Shown piece after piece: positions 41,797-50,477 of a DNA stretch of 64,000 nt (the first letter of the stretch is position 1; each line of letters opens with the position of its first letter). The DNA is from Amycolatopsis saalfeldensis (GTDB lineage Bacteria > Actinomycetota > Actinomycetes > Mycobacteriales > Pseudonocardiaceae). A program made the position numbers and the translations under genes. Below the pieces are notes generated by a model. It searched no databases and was not told the origin of the DNA. It was given only the letters and a program-made list of their open reading frames with translations. The DNA lies in assembly GCF_900110575.1 (NCBI RefSeq), contig NZ_FOEF01000015.1, forward strand, positions 1 through 64,000. The letters run 5' to 3'.

Positions 41797-42321
41797 TCAC
41801 CGCCGGACGGGCCTCGCCGCGGCGAAGTAGGCGCTCGACTCGGGCAGGAACGACAGCACCACGCCGATCACGGCGGCCAGGCAGCTGAGGTAGCCGATCC
41901 AGCTGCCGCCGCTGCCGGCCAGCAGGGAGAGCACCTGGAGCGCGGTCAGCACGGTGAGCACGATGCGCGCCCAGTTGCGCCCGGCCCGCAGCTTGACCGC
42001 GAACAGCAGGTACAGCAACGCGATCAGCACGGCGATCACGACCGCCGCCACCATCGCGACGGTGGCGGCCTGGTCGATCTGCTGGGCGGTCAGCTTCGCG
42101 TCGGACCGGCGCACGGCGTCGGCCAGCGAGTCGCGCTCGCCGAGCACCAGCAGCCCGCTGACGATGCTGATCACGGTCGCGGCCAGGAACGCCCAGAAGG
42201 CGCCGTTGACCGTGCCGGGCCGGGTCGGCGCCGCGCCGGTGGGTCCGGTGGGTCCGGTGGGCCCGGTCGGTCCGGGGGAGGATTCCTGGGGGAACCGGGG
42301 CAGATCCGTCGAATCGCTCAT
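41797..42321 (-). CDS. membrane protein with a Gly-Pro-Thr repeat leader
   Basis: This 174-residue protein has a disordered N-terminal part with four to five GPT/GPTG repeats (about 17-29). Four hydrophobic segments then follow at about 42-60, 88-107, 117-134 and 144-160. It looks like the small four-helix membrane proteins often annotated as hypothetical in actinomycetes. The GPT repeats are collagen-like but too few to fold as collagen. No function is assigned. Confidence 0.7.
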   Translation of the reverse strand: MSDSTDLPRFPQESSPGPTGPTGPTGPTGAAPTRPGTVNGAFWAFLAATVISIVSGLLVLGERDSLADAVRRSDAKLTAQQIDQAATVAMVAAVVIAVLIALLYLLFAVKLRAGRNWARIVLTVLTALQVLSLLAGSGGSWIGYLSCLAAVIGVVLSFLPESSAYFAAARPVRR

Positions 42322-42473
42322 GGGGCGACACTAGGCCCGTCGCCCGTCGAAAGCGCGCCGGTTCGGCCGACCGGGGTACCGGCCCGCGGAGTTCCCGGCA
42401 GTGGCGCGCGCCTGTTCTAGGGTCGCAGGACGGCGCCGGGCGCGGCCCGGCACAAGAGGCGATGGAGGACACC

Positions 42474-43247
42474 ATGCCGGAGGACCCGACCATCACGCTG
42501 CCCGGCCGCCCGCCCCTGGCCGACCTGGCCACCTGGCAGGCCGCCCGCGACGAGCTGCTGATCCGCGAGAAGGCCCACACCCGCGAGGGCGACGCCCTGG
42601 CCGCCGCCCGCCGCCGGCTGCCGATGGTGGAGGTCGACGGGACGGCCGAGGTCGTCGGACCCGACGGCCCGGTCCCGTTCGCGAGCCTGTTCGAGGGCCG
42701 CGACGAACTCGTGACGTACCAGCACATGTGGTACGACGGCGCGCCGCACCAGGGGCAGTGCGAGGGCTGCACCAACGCGGTCTGGCACCTGAAGGACGCC
42801 GTCTACCTCAACGCCCGCGGCGTCTCGCTCGCCATTGTGACCGAGGGCGAGTGGGACGAGGTCGCCGCCTTCGTGGAGTTCATGGGCTACACCCAGCCCT
42901 GGTACTCGGTGCGCGGCGTGGCAGCACCGATCGGCGACCGCATGGGCCACCTCAGCTGCTTCCTGCGCGACGGCGACCGCGTGTTCCTGACCTACTCCAC
43001 GACGGGCCGGGGCACCGAGCGTTTCAACGGCTCGTTCGGCCTGCTCGACATGACGCCCCACGGCCGCGGCGAAGCTTGGGAGGACAACCCCGAGGGCCGC
43101 CCGGAAGGACAGCACGCGTGCTGGTACTGGCGTTCGTCGGCGGACGGCTCCGCCAGCTGGGGCCCGACCAGCCGTCCGGTGCCGCAGTGGACCCGCCCGG
43201 CGGTAACGGCGGAGGAAACCCTCGGCCGGCACGGCCACCCCTGCTGA
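42474..43247 (+). CDS. DUF899 family thioredoxin-like protein
   Basis: This 257-residue protein starts at ATG 42474, which has GGAGGAC five bases upstream; an in-frame ATG at 42462 is possible. The DUF899 core is visible: ELVTYQHMWYDGAPHQGQCE, with CEGCTNAVWHL (CxxC pair), GYTQPWYSVRG and FLTYSTTGRGTERFNGSF. These thioredoxin-fold proteins are linked to detoxification and oxidative stress. It is not in an operon. Confidence 0.85.
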   Translation: MPEDPTITLPGRPPLADLATWQAARDELLIREKAHTREGDALAAARRRLPMVEVDGTAEVVGPDGPVPFASLFEGRDELVTYQHMWYDGAPHQGQCEGCTNAVWHLKDAVYLNARGVSLAIVTEGEWDEVAAFVEFMGYTQPWYSVRGVAAPIGDRMGHLSCFLRDGDRVFLTYSTTGRGTERFNGSFGLLDMTPHGRGEAWEDNPEGRPEGQHACWYWRSSADGSASWGPTSRPVPQWTRPAVTAEETLGRHGHPC

Positions 43248-43683
43248 CGGGTGCCGCTGCGGCGCGCGGTGCTTGGTCGTTGGGCGGGGTTGGCCGGCTG
43301 CTTCGTCTCGCAGGACGTGGCCGCTGCGCGGGGCTGGTCGTTGGGTGAGTTGCTGTGTCGCGCCGGGCCTGCCGTGTTGTGTGGTGCTTGGCTGCCGGGC
43401 TGGGGTGGTCGCCAGGTGAGCCGCTCAGGCGCGCAGGATCTGGCCGCCGCCGGGCCGGCCGTCGGGCTGGGTGAGCTGGGCGCCAAAGCGCCGGGCGGCC
43501 TCGCCGTCGGGTGCGTGCGGGCTTAACCGCGGGTGGTCGGGCAAGTCCGGGGAGGGCAGCTTTTCAGAGCCAGGCAGGGGACTACGCAGCGCAGGGCAAG
43601 CGGCTCGTCAGTGCCGGGCGGGGGCCCGGGCCGGCGTCGCCGTCGATTTGGTGGAAGGCTCGGGTGCGTGGTCGGAGCGTTGC
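43248..43683. other. 436-bp spacer with no recognised gene
   Basis: The spacer between the DUF899 gene and the convergent LLM oxidoreductase gene holds only GC-rich frames with Arg/Gly/Ala-rich products and no family signature. It contains the imperfect repeat TGGTCGTTGGG twice (43274-43284 and 43335-43345). No promoter or terminator could be called with confidence. Confidence 0.5.
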
Positions 43684-44496
43684 TCAGATGGCGGGTGGGC
43701 CGGCGTCGACCACTTCCAGGGACAGTTCCAGCGGGTCGAAGTGGATGAGTGACTCCATCCACCACGTCATGCCCGCCTCGGCGAGTGCGCGCAGGTCGAT
43801 TCCGGTGGGCTCGTCCCAGGCGGGGCTGGCGTTGCCGGCCACGGCGACGTCGAAGGGACGCCCGGCCGGGCGGACCCGGGTGACCAGGCGCGCCAGTTCC
43901 TCCGGCTCGGGCGGGCGCGGGCCGGGGTTGGGGAAGAAGCCGTCGCTCGCGGCGGCGCGGTCTAGCACGTGCGGGTGGCTGGTGGAGGCGGCCGTCCAGA
44001 GCGGGATCGGTGACGGCGCGGCCGGTTCCAGCGTCACCTGGTAGTGCTCGCCGTGATGGCGCACCGCATCGCCGGACAGCATGGCGCGCAGCACTTCGAG
44101 GCCTTCGTCGAACCGCGAGGAGCGTTCGGCGAGCCCGGCGGGTTCGCCGAACCGGCTGAAGTCGCCGGACTCGTCCGATCCGAGCCCGGTGCCGAGGACC
44201 AGCCGGCCGCCGGAGAGCCGGCTGACGGTGGCCGCTTGCCGCGCGACGCTCCACGGCCGCCGTCGCGCGAGTGGCGTGACCATCGGGCCGAGCCGCAGGG
44301 TCGTGGTCGCCTGCGCGATGGCGGCGAGCGTGGTCCAGGTGTCGGCGATCGGCATCGCGTCGGTGACGACGTGGTCCCACAGGAACACCCCGTCCCACCC
44401 GGCCGCCTCCGCCCGCACCGCCAGGTCGACGAGCACCGACGGCTCCCCGAACGGCCCGAACGGCGGCAGGTACACGCCGTGGCGCACAACGCTCAC
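43684..44496 (-). CDS. LLM class F420- or FMN-dependent oxidoreductase
   Basis: This 270-residue luciferase-like protein begins SVVRHGVYLPPFGPFGEPS and has GWDGVFLWDHVVT, TTTLRLGPMVTPLARRRPWS and GRLVLGTGLGSDESG-type segments, typical of the F420-dependent LLM group. The GTG at 44496 was chosen because GAGGAGGAGAC stands in front of it. It is slightly shorter than average. A perfect dyad (TGTCCT-AAA-AGGACA) stands 80 bp upstream. Confidence 0.82.
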   Translation of the reverse strand: MSVVRHGVYLPPFGPFGEPSVLVDLAVRAEAAGWDGVFLWDHVVTDAMPIADTWTTLAAIAQATTTLRLGPMVTPLARRRPWSVARQAATVSRLSGGRLVLGTGLGSDESGDFSRFGEPAGLAERSSRFDEGLEVLRAMLSGDAVRHHGEHYQVTLEPAAPSPIPLWTAASTSHPHVLDRAAASDGFFPNPGPRPPEPEELARLVTRVRPAGRPFDVAVAGNASPAWDEPTGIDLRALAEAGMTWWMESLIHFDPLELSLEVVDAGPPAI

Positions 44497-44575
44497 TGGT
44501 CTCCTCCTCGTGATGGGTGCGAGCGAACCTAGCCGCGGCGGCGCGGAGACGCTGAATTGGGCCCGGCTACCGGAT

Positions 44576-44590
44576 TGTCCTAAAAGGACA
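44576..44590. promoter_or_regulatory. candidate operator upstream of the LLM oxidoreductase gene
   Basis: TGTCCT-AAA-AGGACA is a perfect 6-bp dyad with a 3-base centre in the 223-bp spacer between the LLM gene (start 44496) and the end of the MerR gene. It lies 80 bp before the LLM start. No regulator is obviously paired with it. Confidence 0.35.
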
Positions 44591-44719
44591 CCGGACTGCG
44601 GAGCCGGTCGCGCGGCGGGTGGCCGCCAACGGTCGAAGCAGTGGCAGACCTGAAGCTCCCTGTGCGCCGAGCTTGGCGTAGCGGCGAAGTTCGTGGCCAC
44701 CGCGCCGCCAGTGGATACG

Positions 44720-45553
44720 TCATCGGGTGACCTCCCCGGTCCCGAACACGGGCCAGCCGATCGCGGTCCGCCACCGCGTCGCGTCCGGGGTGTCGTGGCG
44801 GCCGGTCAGGTAGTACTCGCGGATCGGGCCGTCGAGGCCCAGCGCGTGTTCGGCGACGTACGCGCCGAGGGCGCCGTAGGCCCGGTCGATGTCCTCGTGG
44901 CCGCCGGCGTGCACCGTCACGGCCAGCTCGGCGGCGGGCACGGTGAACGGCACCACCCGGCCGGCCGGGCGGACCGGCCCGTGGCACGGCACGAACACCG
45001 TGCCGGCACCGTGCTCGTCGGCGAACAGCCCGGTGGCGTAGATCCCGCCCGCCGGGCCGGTCCCGGCCAGGCCCTGCGCGGCCAGCGTCGCCCGCAGCTC
45101 GCCGATCGCGCCCTCGAACCACGGCGTGGCGTCCGCGAGGTCGATTTCCGCGTGGACCGCCGCCGCCGGGACGGCGGGCACGGTCCGGAGCGTGATCTCG
45201 ATCGGCGCCGCCTCGGCCGGGTCTCGCAGGAGGTCGCGCAGGGAGGCGACGGCTTCCCTGGTACGGGCGAGCGTGTCCTCCAGCCGGTCGAGGTGGGCGG
45301 CGATCAGGTCGTTGCGCGTCGCGACGTCGGGCGCGGCGAGCACCGCCTGGACCTGCTCCAGCGGCATGTCGAGGCCACGGAACCGGCGGATCACCTGCGC
45401 CGTGGGGATCTGCTCGGTGGCGTAGTACCGGTAGCCGGTGCGCTCGTCGACGGCGGCGGGCACGAGCAGGCCGATCCGGTGGTAGTGGCGCAGCGTCTTG
45501 ACGCTCAGGTGTGTCGCCCGAGCGAAGTCGCCGATCGCGAGGGAGGACCGCAT
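44720..45553 (-). CDS. MerR family regulator with GyrI-like effector domain
   Basis: This 277-residue protein starts MRSSLAIGDFARATHLSVKT and has the MerR winged helix (LRHYHRIGLLVPAAVDERTG, then YRYYATEQI). A coiled-coil linker (about 85-115) and a C-terminal GyrI-like (BltR/TipAS-type) domain with VPCHGPVRPAGRVV follow. Such fusions are multidrug or stress sensors. It is divergent from a SnoaL-like gene, with a CTCCCC-N3-GGGGAG dyad between them. Confidence 0.88.
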   Translation of the reverse strand: MRSSLAIGDFARATHLSVKTLRHYHRIGLLVPAAVDERTGYRYYATEQIPTAQVIRRFRGLDMPLEQVQAVLAAPDVATRNDLIAAHLDRLEDTLARTREAVASLRDLLRDPAEAAPIEITLRTVPAVPAAAVHAEIDLADATPWFEGAIGELRATLAAQGLAGTGPAGGIYATGLFADEHGAGTVFVPCHGPVRPAGRVVPFTVPAAELAVTVHAGGHEDIDRAYGALGAYVAEHALGLDGPIREYYLTGRHDTPDATRWRTAIGWPVFGTGEVTR

Positions 45554-45569
45554 GCCGCCAGTCTGCCGC

Positions 45570-45584
45570 CTCCCCCCGGGGGAG
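45570..45584. promoter_or_regulatory. MerR-type dyad
   Basis: CTCCCC-CCG-GGGGAG is a 6-bp perfect dyad 17 bp upstream of the MerR ATG. MerR regulators bind such dyads inside the promoter. It could act on both the merR gene and the divergent SnoaL-like gene. It is very GC-rich, so the background chance is higher. Confidence 0.4.
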
Positions 45585-45687
45585 AGTCCCCTCCGGAACG
45601 CGGGTTGCGCCTCCCCGTGCGGGACACCCGAACGTGGTCCTCGCCGCCGGCCACCCGGGCCGCCGGCGAGGAGAAGGGACCATCGCC

Positions 45688-46047
45688 ATGACCACCGGAC
45701 CGACCGGCGTGATCGCCGAGCACATCGCCGCCGTCAACGCCTTCGACACCGACGCGATCGTCGCCACCTTCGCCGAAGACGCCTACGTCAACGACAACCA
45801 CCGCGAGTTCGCCGGCCGGGCCGCGATCCGCCGGTGGGTGGAGCGGGAGCTGGTGGCGGACAAGGTCACCATCGACGTGCGCGAGGTGGCCGGCCACCAC
45901 GGCGACACGATCGTCCGCGGCGCCTACGACGGCGCCTACGACAAGACGAACCTGCCGGACGAGCTGATCCTGTCCAACTACTTCAGCGTGCGGGACGGGA
46001 AGATCGTCAGCCTCGTCGTGGTCCGCAACCGCCCGGCCGAGTACTGA
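45688..46047 (+). CDS. SnoaL/NTF2-like protein
   Basis: This 119-residue protein has the NTF2-like cone fold: AEHIAAVNAFDTDAIVATFA, ENAYVNDNHREFAGRAAIRR-like start region and YFSVRDGKIVSLVVVRNRPA. SnoaL-like members include small isomerases, hydrolases and epoxide-handling enzymes, but many have no known activity. The ATG follows GAGGAGAAGGGAC. It is divergent from the MerR gene and probably under its control. Confidence 0.8.
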   Translation: MTTGPTGVIAEHIAAVNAFDTDAIVATFAEDAYVNDNHREFAGRAAIRRWVERELVADKVTIDVREVAGHHGDTIVRGAYDGAYDKTNLPDELILSNYFSVRDGKIVSLVVVRNRPAEY

Positions 46048-46233
46048 GCCGCATCCCGGTGAGCGGTGACCGGGTTTGCGGGCAAAGCACCCGAACGCCG
46101 CGAATCGCTTGGGGCGTAACAAAAAGATCTTGTCACTGCCGGTGCGGTCTGTTTGTGTCGGGACCGGCCCCGGGCGCGGCCGCCAACGTGGCCCGGGACG
46201 GTGCAATTTCCGACAGCAGCGAAGGAAAAGACC

Positions 46234-47688
46234 ATGCCGCGCTTGAGCAGAGTGTTGTATTGCGTGACGGCCGCGGCGGCCGCCGTCACGATGGCGACCG
46301 GCCCGGCGACGGCCGCGCCGCAGACCGTGCACGAGTGGCTCACCCGGCCCGGCGTGACCACGCCGACCGAAGCGGAGCTGAGCTGGCAGACCCCCGCGGC
46401 TTCGGGGGCGACGACGATCCGGCTCGACTCGAACGTCAAGTTCCAGTCGGTGTCCGGCTTCGGCGCGGCCATCACCGACTCCGCCGCCCACGTGCTGTAC
46501 GGCCTCGCGCCGGCGGCCCGTGACGAGGTGATGAAGAACCTGTTCGCCCCCCGGGCCGGGGCCGGCATCAGCTTCCTGCGCCAGCCCATCGGCGCGTCGG
46601 ACTTCGCCGTGGGCCAGGACTACAGCTTCGACGACGTGCCCGCCGGCCAGACCGACTACGCACTGCAGCACTTCTCCATCGCCCACGACGAGGCGCAGAT
46701 CCTGCCGCTGGTGCGCCAGGCGCAGAAGCTGAACCCGAAGCTGCAGATCGTCGCGAGCCCGTGGAGCATGCCGGGCTGGATGAAGACCGGCGGCTCGATG
46801 ATCGACGGCAAGCTGATCGACTCGCCGCGGATCTACCGCGCCTATGCCGCCTACCTGGTGAAGTTCCTGCAGGCGTACCAAAAAGCCGGTGTGCACGTGG
46901 ACTACCTGACCGTGCAGAACGAGCCGCAGGCGCTGGAGCGCAAGAACTACCCGGGCACCGACCTGCCGTGGCAGCAGGAGGCGAAGGTGATCGAGGCGCT
47001 CGGCCCGGCCATCCACGCGGCCGGCCTCGACACGAAGATCCTCGGCTTCGACCACAACTGGACCGAGCATCCCGGCGACATCGCCTCGCACCAGCGCGCG
47101 GGGGAGGACCCCCAGCCGGAGTACCCGTACGACCTGCTGGCCACGAACGCCGCGAAGTGGATGGCGGGCACCGCGTACCACTGCTACTACGGCTCGCCGG
47201 ACGCCCAGACGCCGTTGAAGGCCTCGTACCCGGGCAAAGACGTCTTCATGACCGAGTGCGAGGGCGGCGACTCGGCCACGATCATCGGCGTGATGCAGAA
47301 CTGGGGCCGCAGCTCGATCGACTGGAACATCGCGCTGGACGAGAACCACGGCCCGCACCTCGGCGGCTGCGGCACCTGCAACGGCACTGTCACGGTGGAC
47401 TCGCGGACCCGGGCGGTCACGTACAACGACCAGTACCGGGACATCGAGCACTTCACGAAGTTCGTGCCGCCGGGCGCGGTGCACATCGCCGCCTCGGTGG
47501 TCTACACGAGCGGGACCGGCACGCCGATCCAGGCCGTCGCCTTCACCGATCCCGACCGTTCGACCGCGCTCGTCGCCCTGAACACGGCGAAGACGGCGCA
47601 GACGTTCACCGTCGTTTCGGGCGGCCGGTCGTTCGACGCGACCGTGCCGGCGGGGGCGACCGTGACCTTCCACTGGAGCGGCCGCTGA
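46234..47688 (+). CDS. secreted GH30 family glycoside hydrolase
   Basis: This 484-residue precursor has a signal peptide (MPRLSRVLYCVTAAAAAVTM, cleavage near residue 28). Its TIM barrel has GFGAAITDSAAHVLYGL, the acid/base Glu in TVQNEPQ and the nucleophile Glu in FMTECEGG, plus a C-terminal beta-sandwich with FVPPGAVHI. GH30 enzymes include glucosylceramidases, beta-1,6-glucanases and xylanases. The specific substrate is not clear; it resembles the glucosylceramidase-like subgroup. It is exported. Confidence 0.9.
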   Translation: MPRLSRVLYCVTAAAAAVTMATGPATAAPQTVHEWLTRPGVTTPTEAELSWQTPAASGATTIRLDSNVKFQSVSGFGAAITDSAAHVLYGLAPAARDEVMKNLFAPRAGAGISFLRQPIGASDFAVGQDYSFDDVPAGQTDYALQHFSIAHDEAQILPLVRQAQKLNPKLQIVASPWSMPGWMKTGGSMIDGKLIDSPRIYRAYAAYLVKFLQAYQKAGVHVDYLTVQNEPQALERKNYPGTDLPWQQEAKVIEALGPAIHAAGLDTKILGFDHNWTEHPGDIASHQRAGEDPQPEYPYDLLATNAAKWMAGTAYHCYYGSPDAQTPLKASYPGKDVFMTECEGGDSATIIGVMQNWGRSSIDWNIALDENHGPHLGGCGTCNGTVTVDSRTRAVTYNDQYRDIEHFTKFVPPGAVHIAASVVYTSGTGTPIQAVAFTDPDRSTALVALNTAKTAQTFTVVSGGRSFDATVPAGATVTFHWSGR

Positions 47689-47730
47689 CGGGGAATCTCC
47701 ACCCGAAGTCCACCCCCAGCGCGTTGCTCT

Positions 47731-47756
47731 GTCACCAAAACCTAGGTTACGGTGAC
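47731..47756. promoter_or_regulatory. 26-bp palindromic operator of the PadR gene
   Basis: GTCACC-AA-AACCTAGGTT-AC-GGTGAC is symmetric at 22 of 26 positions, with a perfect 10-bp palindrome (47739-47748) inside a perfect outer GTCACC/GGTGAC pair. It overlaps the GTG start of the PadR gene at 47752. PadR regulators bind such dyads and repress themselves. It is one of the most AT-rich, most symmetric sites in the window. Confidence 0.7.
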
Positions 47757-48288
47757 CTACGTGTGGATCGAGGTGTTGCTGCTCGCCAAGCTGGCCAGGC
47801 AGCCTATGCACGGCTATGAGCTGCGCAAACAGGTCGAGGAGTCGAGTGGGCGGGCGCTGTCCAACAACTCGCTCTACCCGGCGTTGCGCCGGTTCGCCGA
47901 GGCCGGCGCGGTTACCCGGGCCGCCGAGCCGCAGGAGGGCAAGCCGCCCCGGCACATCTACACGATCACCGACGTCGGGCGGGAGCTGCTGCACGACCTG
48001 CTCGCCGACCTGCCCCCCGACCTGGCCGGCGATTCCGCCGAGTTCCTGGCGCGGGTGGCCAGTTTCCGCTGGCTGGCGCCGGACGAGCGGGTGGCGGTGC
48101 TCGACGCCCGCGTCGGCGCGCTGACCGCGCAGGCGGACCGGATGGCCAAGCTGGCCGCGGCGCAGGCGGACCCGTGGAGCCGGCTGGTGCTCGACGAGGT
48201 CGGCCGCCGCCTGGCCGACGAGCAGGACTGGCTCGCGACGCTGCGTGCGCGGGCCCGGAAACCCTTACCCGAGGAGGAACTTCGATGA
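47752..48288 (+). CDS. PadR family transcriptional regulator
   Basis: This 178-residue protein has the PadR winged helix (IEVLLLAKLARQPMHGYELR, then VEESSGRALSNNSLYPALRR) and a C-terminal helical dimerisation domain. A second start at GTG 47761 is possible; the message may be leaderless, since the operator sits on the start codon. It is followed by a P450 gene whose ATG overlaps its stop by 4 bp, so PadR and P450 form one operon, repressed by PadR. Confidence 0.88.
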   Translation: MTYVWIEVLLLAKLARQPMHGYELRKQVEESSGRALSNNSLYPALRRFAEAGAVTRAAEPQEGKPPRHIYTITDVGRELLHDLLADLPPDLAGDSAEFLARVASFRWLAPDERVAVLDARVGALTAQADRMAKLAAAQADPWSRLVLDEVGRRLADEQDWLATLRARARKPLPEEELR

Positions 48289-49499
48289 CGACCACGGAGC
48301 GCGCGCCCCAGCTGCCGTTCGAGCGGCCGAACGTGCTGGAGATCGCGCCGCTGTACCGGGTGCTGCGCCGCGAGGGCCCGCTCGTGCGCGTGACCACGCC
48401 GGCCGGCGACCCGGCCTGGCTGGTGACCGCCTTCGAACAGGCGCGGGAGATCTTCGCCGACCCGCGCTTCGGCCGCTCGCACCCGGCGCCGAAACAGGCC
48501 TCGATGATCTCGGACGCCGCAGTCCTGTCCGGCCCGCAGGGCGACTACGAAACCGAGCGGGCTTCCCACTCTCGGCTGCGGAAACTGCTGGTGCCCGCCT
48601 TCTCGGCGAACCGCATGCGCCGCCTCGGCGACCACATCCAGGAGCTGGCCGACCGCTGCCTCGACGAGCTGGCGGCGGCGCACGACGCGGCGCCGGGCGA
48701 GCCGGTGAACCTGCACGAGTTCCTGTCGTTCCCGTTGCCGGTGCTGGTGATCTGCGAACTGCTGGGCGTGCCGTACGAGGACCGGGCCAAGTTCCGCGAC
48801 CTGTCCGACCGCGTCGGCGTGCTCGACAGCGGCGGTGACGCGCAGGTGGCGATGGACGAGTTCGCCGCGTACATGGGGGAGCTGGCCGAGGCGAAGCGTA
48901 CCGAACCGGGTGAGGACGTCGTCTCCGACCTGGTGGCCGCGCAGGCCGACGATCCGACGTTCACCGACGACGACCTCGGGCGCCTCGCCGCGGGCCTGCT
49001 CTTCGCCGGGCACGAGACGACGTCGAACCGCATCGACCTCGGCGTGCTGCTCCTGCTCACGGACCTGAGCCGCCGCGACGCGCTGATCGCCGACCCCGAG
49101 GGCCGCGTGCACGGCACCGTCGAGGAGATCCTGCGGATGTCCGCGCCGGGCGGGCTCGGCCTGCTCCGCTACGCCCACGACGACGTCGAGATCGGCGGCG
49201 TGATCATCCGGACCGGCGACGCCGTGATCATCTCCACCGCGTCGGCGAACCGGGACGGCTCGGTGTTCGACCACCCCGACGAGTTCGATGTGGACCGCAA
49301 GCCCAACTCCCACATCTCGTTCGGCTACGGCGGGCACTTCTGCATCGGCGCCAGCCTGGCCCGCACCGAGCTGCGGGTCGTGTTCGGCACCCTGTTCCGC
49401 CGGTTCCCCGGCCTGCGCCTGGCCGTGCCCGCCGAGGAGCTGGACGTGCGGTCGAACCGGCTGACCGGCGGGGTGGAGAGCGTGCCCGTCACCTGGTGA
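48285..49499 (+). CDS. cytochrome P450
   Basis: This 404-residue soluble bacterial P450 has the I-helix AGHETTS (acid-alcohol pair Glu-Thr replaced by ETT), the K-helix ExxR motif EEILR, and the heme-binding loop FGYGGHFCIGASLA with the axial Cys. It is of class I type and needs a ferredoxin and reductase; candidate partners are encoded at 60870-62323. It is co-transcribed with the PadR gene. A strong hairpin terminator follows. The substrate is unknown. Confidence 0.93.
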   Translation: MTTTERAPQLPFERPNVLEIAPLYRVLRREGPLVRVTTPAGDPAWLVTAFEQAREIFADPRFGRSHPAPKQASMISDAAVLSGPQGDYETERASHSRLRKLLVPAFSANRMRRLGDHIQELADRCLDELAAAHDAAPGEPVNLHEFLSFPLPVLVICELLGVPYEDRAKFRDLSDRVGVLDSGGDAQVAMDEFAAYMGELAEAKRTEPGEDVVSDLVAAQADDPTFTDDDLGRLAAGLLFAGHETTSNRIDLGVLLLLTDLSRRDALIADPEGRVHGTVEEILRMSAPGGLGLLRYAHDDVEIGGVIIRTGDAVIISTASANRDGSVFDHPDEFDVDRKPNSHISFGYGGHFCIGASLARTELRVVFGTLFRRFPGLRLAVPAEELDVRSNRLTGGVESVPVTW

Positions 49500-49506
49500 A
49501 GGCCGG

Positions 49507-49537
49507 CCACAGTGGACGCTGCGGGCGTCCACTGTGG
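49507..49537. terminator. hairpin terminator after the P450 gene
   Basis: A 13-bp perfect inverted repeat (49507-49519 with 49525-49537, CCACAGTGGACGC and its complement) with a 5-base loop lies between convergent genes and ends at the SDR stop codon. It works for both. Confidence 0.8.
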
Positions 49538-50440
49538 TCACGGTCGTTCGGCTCCGGCCGGGGTGAGCAGGTCCTCGAAGCCGAGCCGCCGGAAGAAGTC
49601 CGCGCGGATCCGGTCGCCGAGGTCGAACACCGGCTCCGCGCCGTCGTGCATCGGGTCGACGTGCACGCGGAACGGCCGATGGCCCTTCGGCAGCCCGACC
49701 ACGCGCACGATCTCGCGGGCGACCTCGGCCGGGTCCGCGTCGGGCGGGGCGAGCTCGGCCTGGCGCGCGGGGATGTCCTCCATGATCCCGGCGTACAGCT
49801 CCTCGTACGCCCGCTCCACCTCGGTGTCGGCGGCGTGGCCGGCGTGCGCGTAATGATTGGTGCCGGTGGTGAACGCGCCCGGGACGATGATGCTGGTGTC
49901 CACGCCGAACCGCGCCAGCTCGGCCGCGTAGCTCACCGCGAGCGCGTCTTCGGCGGCCTTCGCGGCGAAGTACGGGGCGAGGTACGGCGGCACGCCGCCG
50001 CGGCTGCTGCTCGAGCCGACCCACACCACGAGCCCGTCCCGCTGCCCCCGCAGGTGGGGGAGCGCGGCGCGGTTGACCCGCTGCGTGGACAGCACATTGG
50101 TGTCGTACACCTGCGCGAACTGCTCCACGGTGAACGCCTCGGCCGGGCCGAGCACCATGTGCCCGGCGTTGTGCACGACCACGTCCAGCCGGCCCGCCTC
50201 GTCCAGCACCCGCCGGATCGCGGCGTCCACTGAGGACTGATCGGAGACGTCCATCTCCCAGGCGTGCAAGGAAACCGAGTGCGCACGGGCGTAGTCCGCC
50301 AGCTCGGTGACCGCGGGCGCATTGCGGCCGGTGGTGGCCCGCATCCCGGCGTAGACGGTGTGGCCGGCGTCGGCGAGGGCGCGGGCGGTCATGGCGCCGA
50401 ACCCGCTCGACGCCCCGGTGATCACGATGGTCTTCGACAT
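49538..50440 (-). CDS. SDR family oxidoreductase
   Basis: This 300-residue SDR starts MSKTIVITGASSGFGAMTAR (TGASSGFG cofactor motif) and has NAGH in place of NNAG, a Ser-Tyr-Lys catalytic set in GSSSSRGG...PYFAAKAA (Tyr replaced by LAPYFAAK spacing, YxxxK retained) and PGAFTTG. The ribosome site GGAGAAACG precedes the ATG. It lies 37 bp downstream of another SDR gene on the same strand, so they may form an operon under the TetR regulator at 51366. Confidence 0.87.
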   Translation of the reverse strand: MSKTIVITGASSGFGAMTARALADAGHTVYAGMRATTGRNAPAVTELADYARAHSVSLHAWEMDVSDQSSVDAAIRRVLDEAGRLDVVVHNAGHMVLGPAEAFTVEQFAQVYDTNVLSTQRVNRAALPHLRGQRDGLVVWVGSSSSRGGVPPYLAPYFAAKAAEDALAVSYAAELARFGVDTSIIVPGAFTTGTNHYAHAGHAADTEVERAYEELYAGIMEDIPARQAELAPPDADPAEVAREIVRVVGLPKGHRPFRVHVDPMHDGAEPVFDLGDRIRADFFRRLGFEDLLTPAGAERP

Positions 50441-50477
50441 GACGTTTCTCCTTGCCTGAAAGGGTGTTTCCGGGAGA

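Noticed and set aside
43251..43526. A 91-codon frame after the DUF899 gene.
   Set aside because: It is Gly/Ala/Leu-rich with no ribosome site and no family signature; it probably reflects GC-rich spacer DNA.
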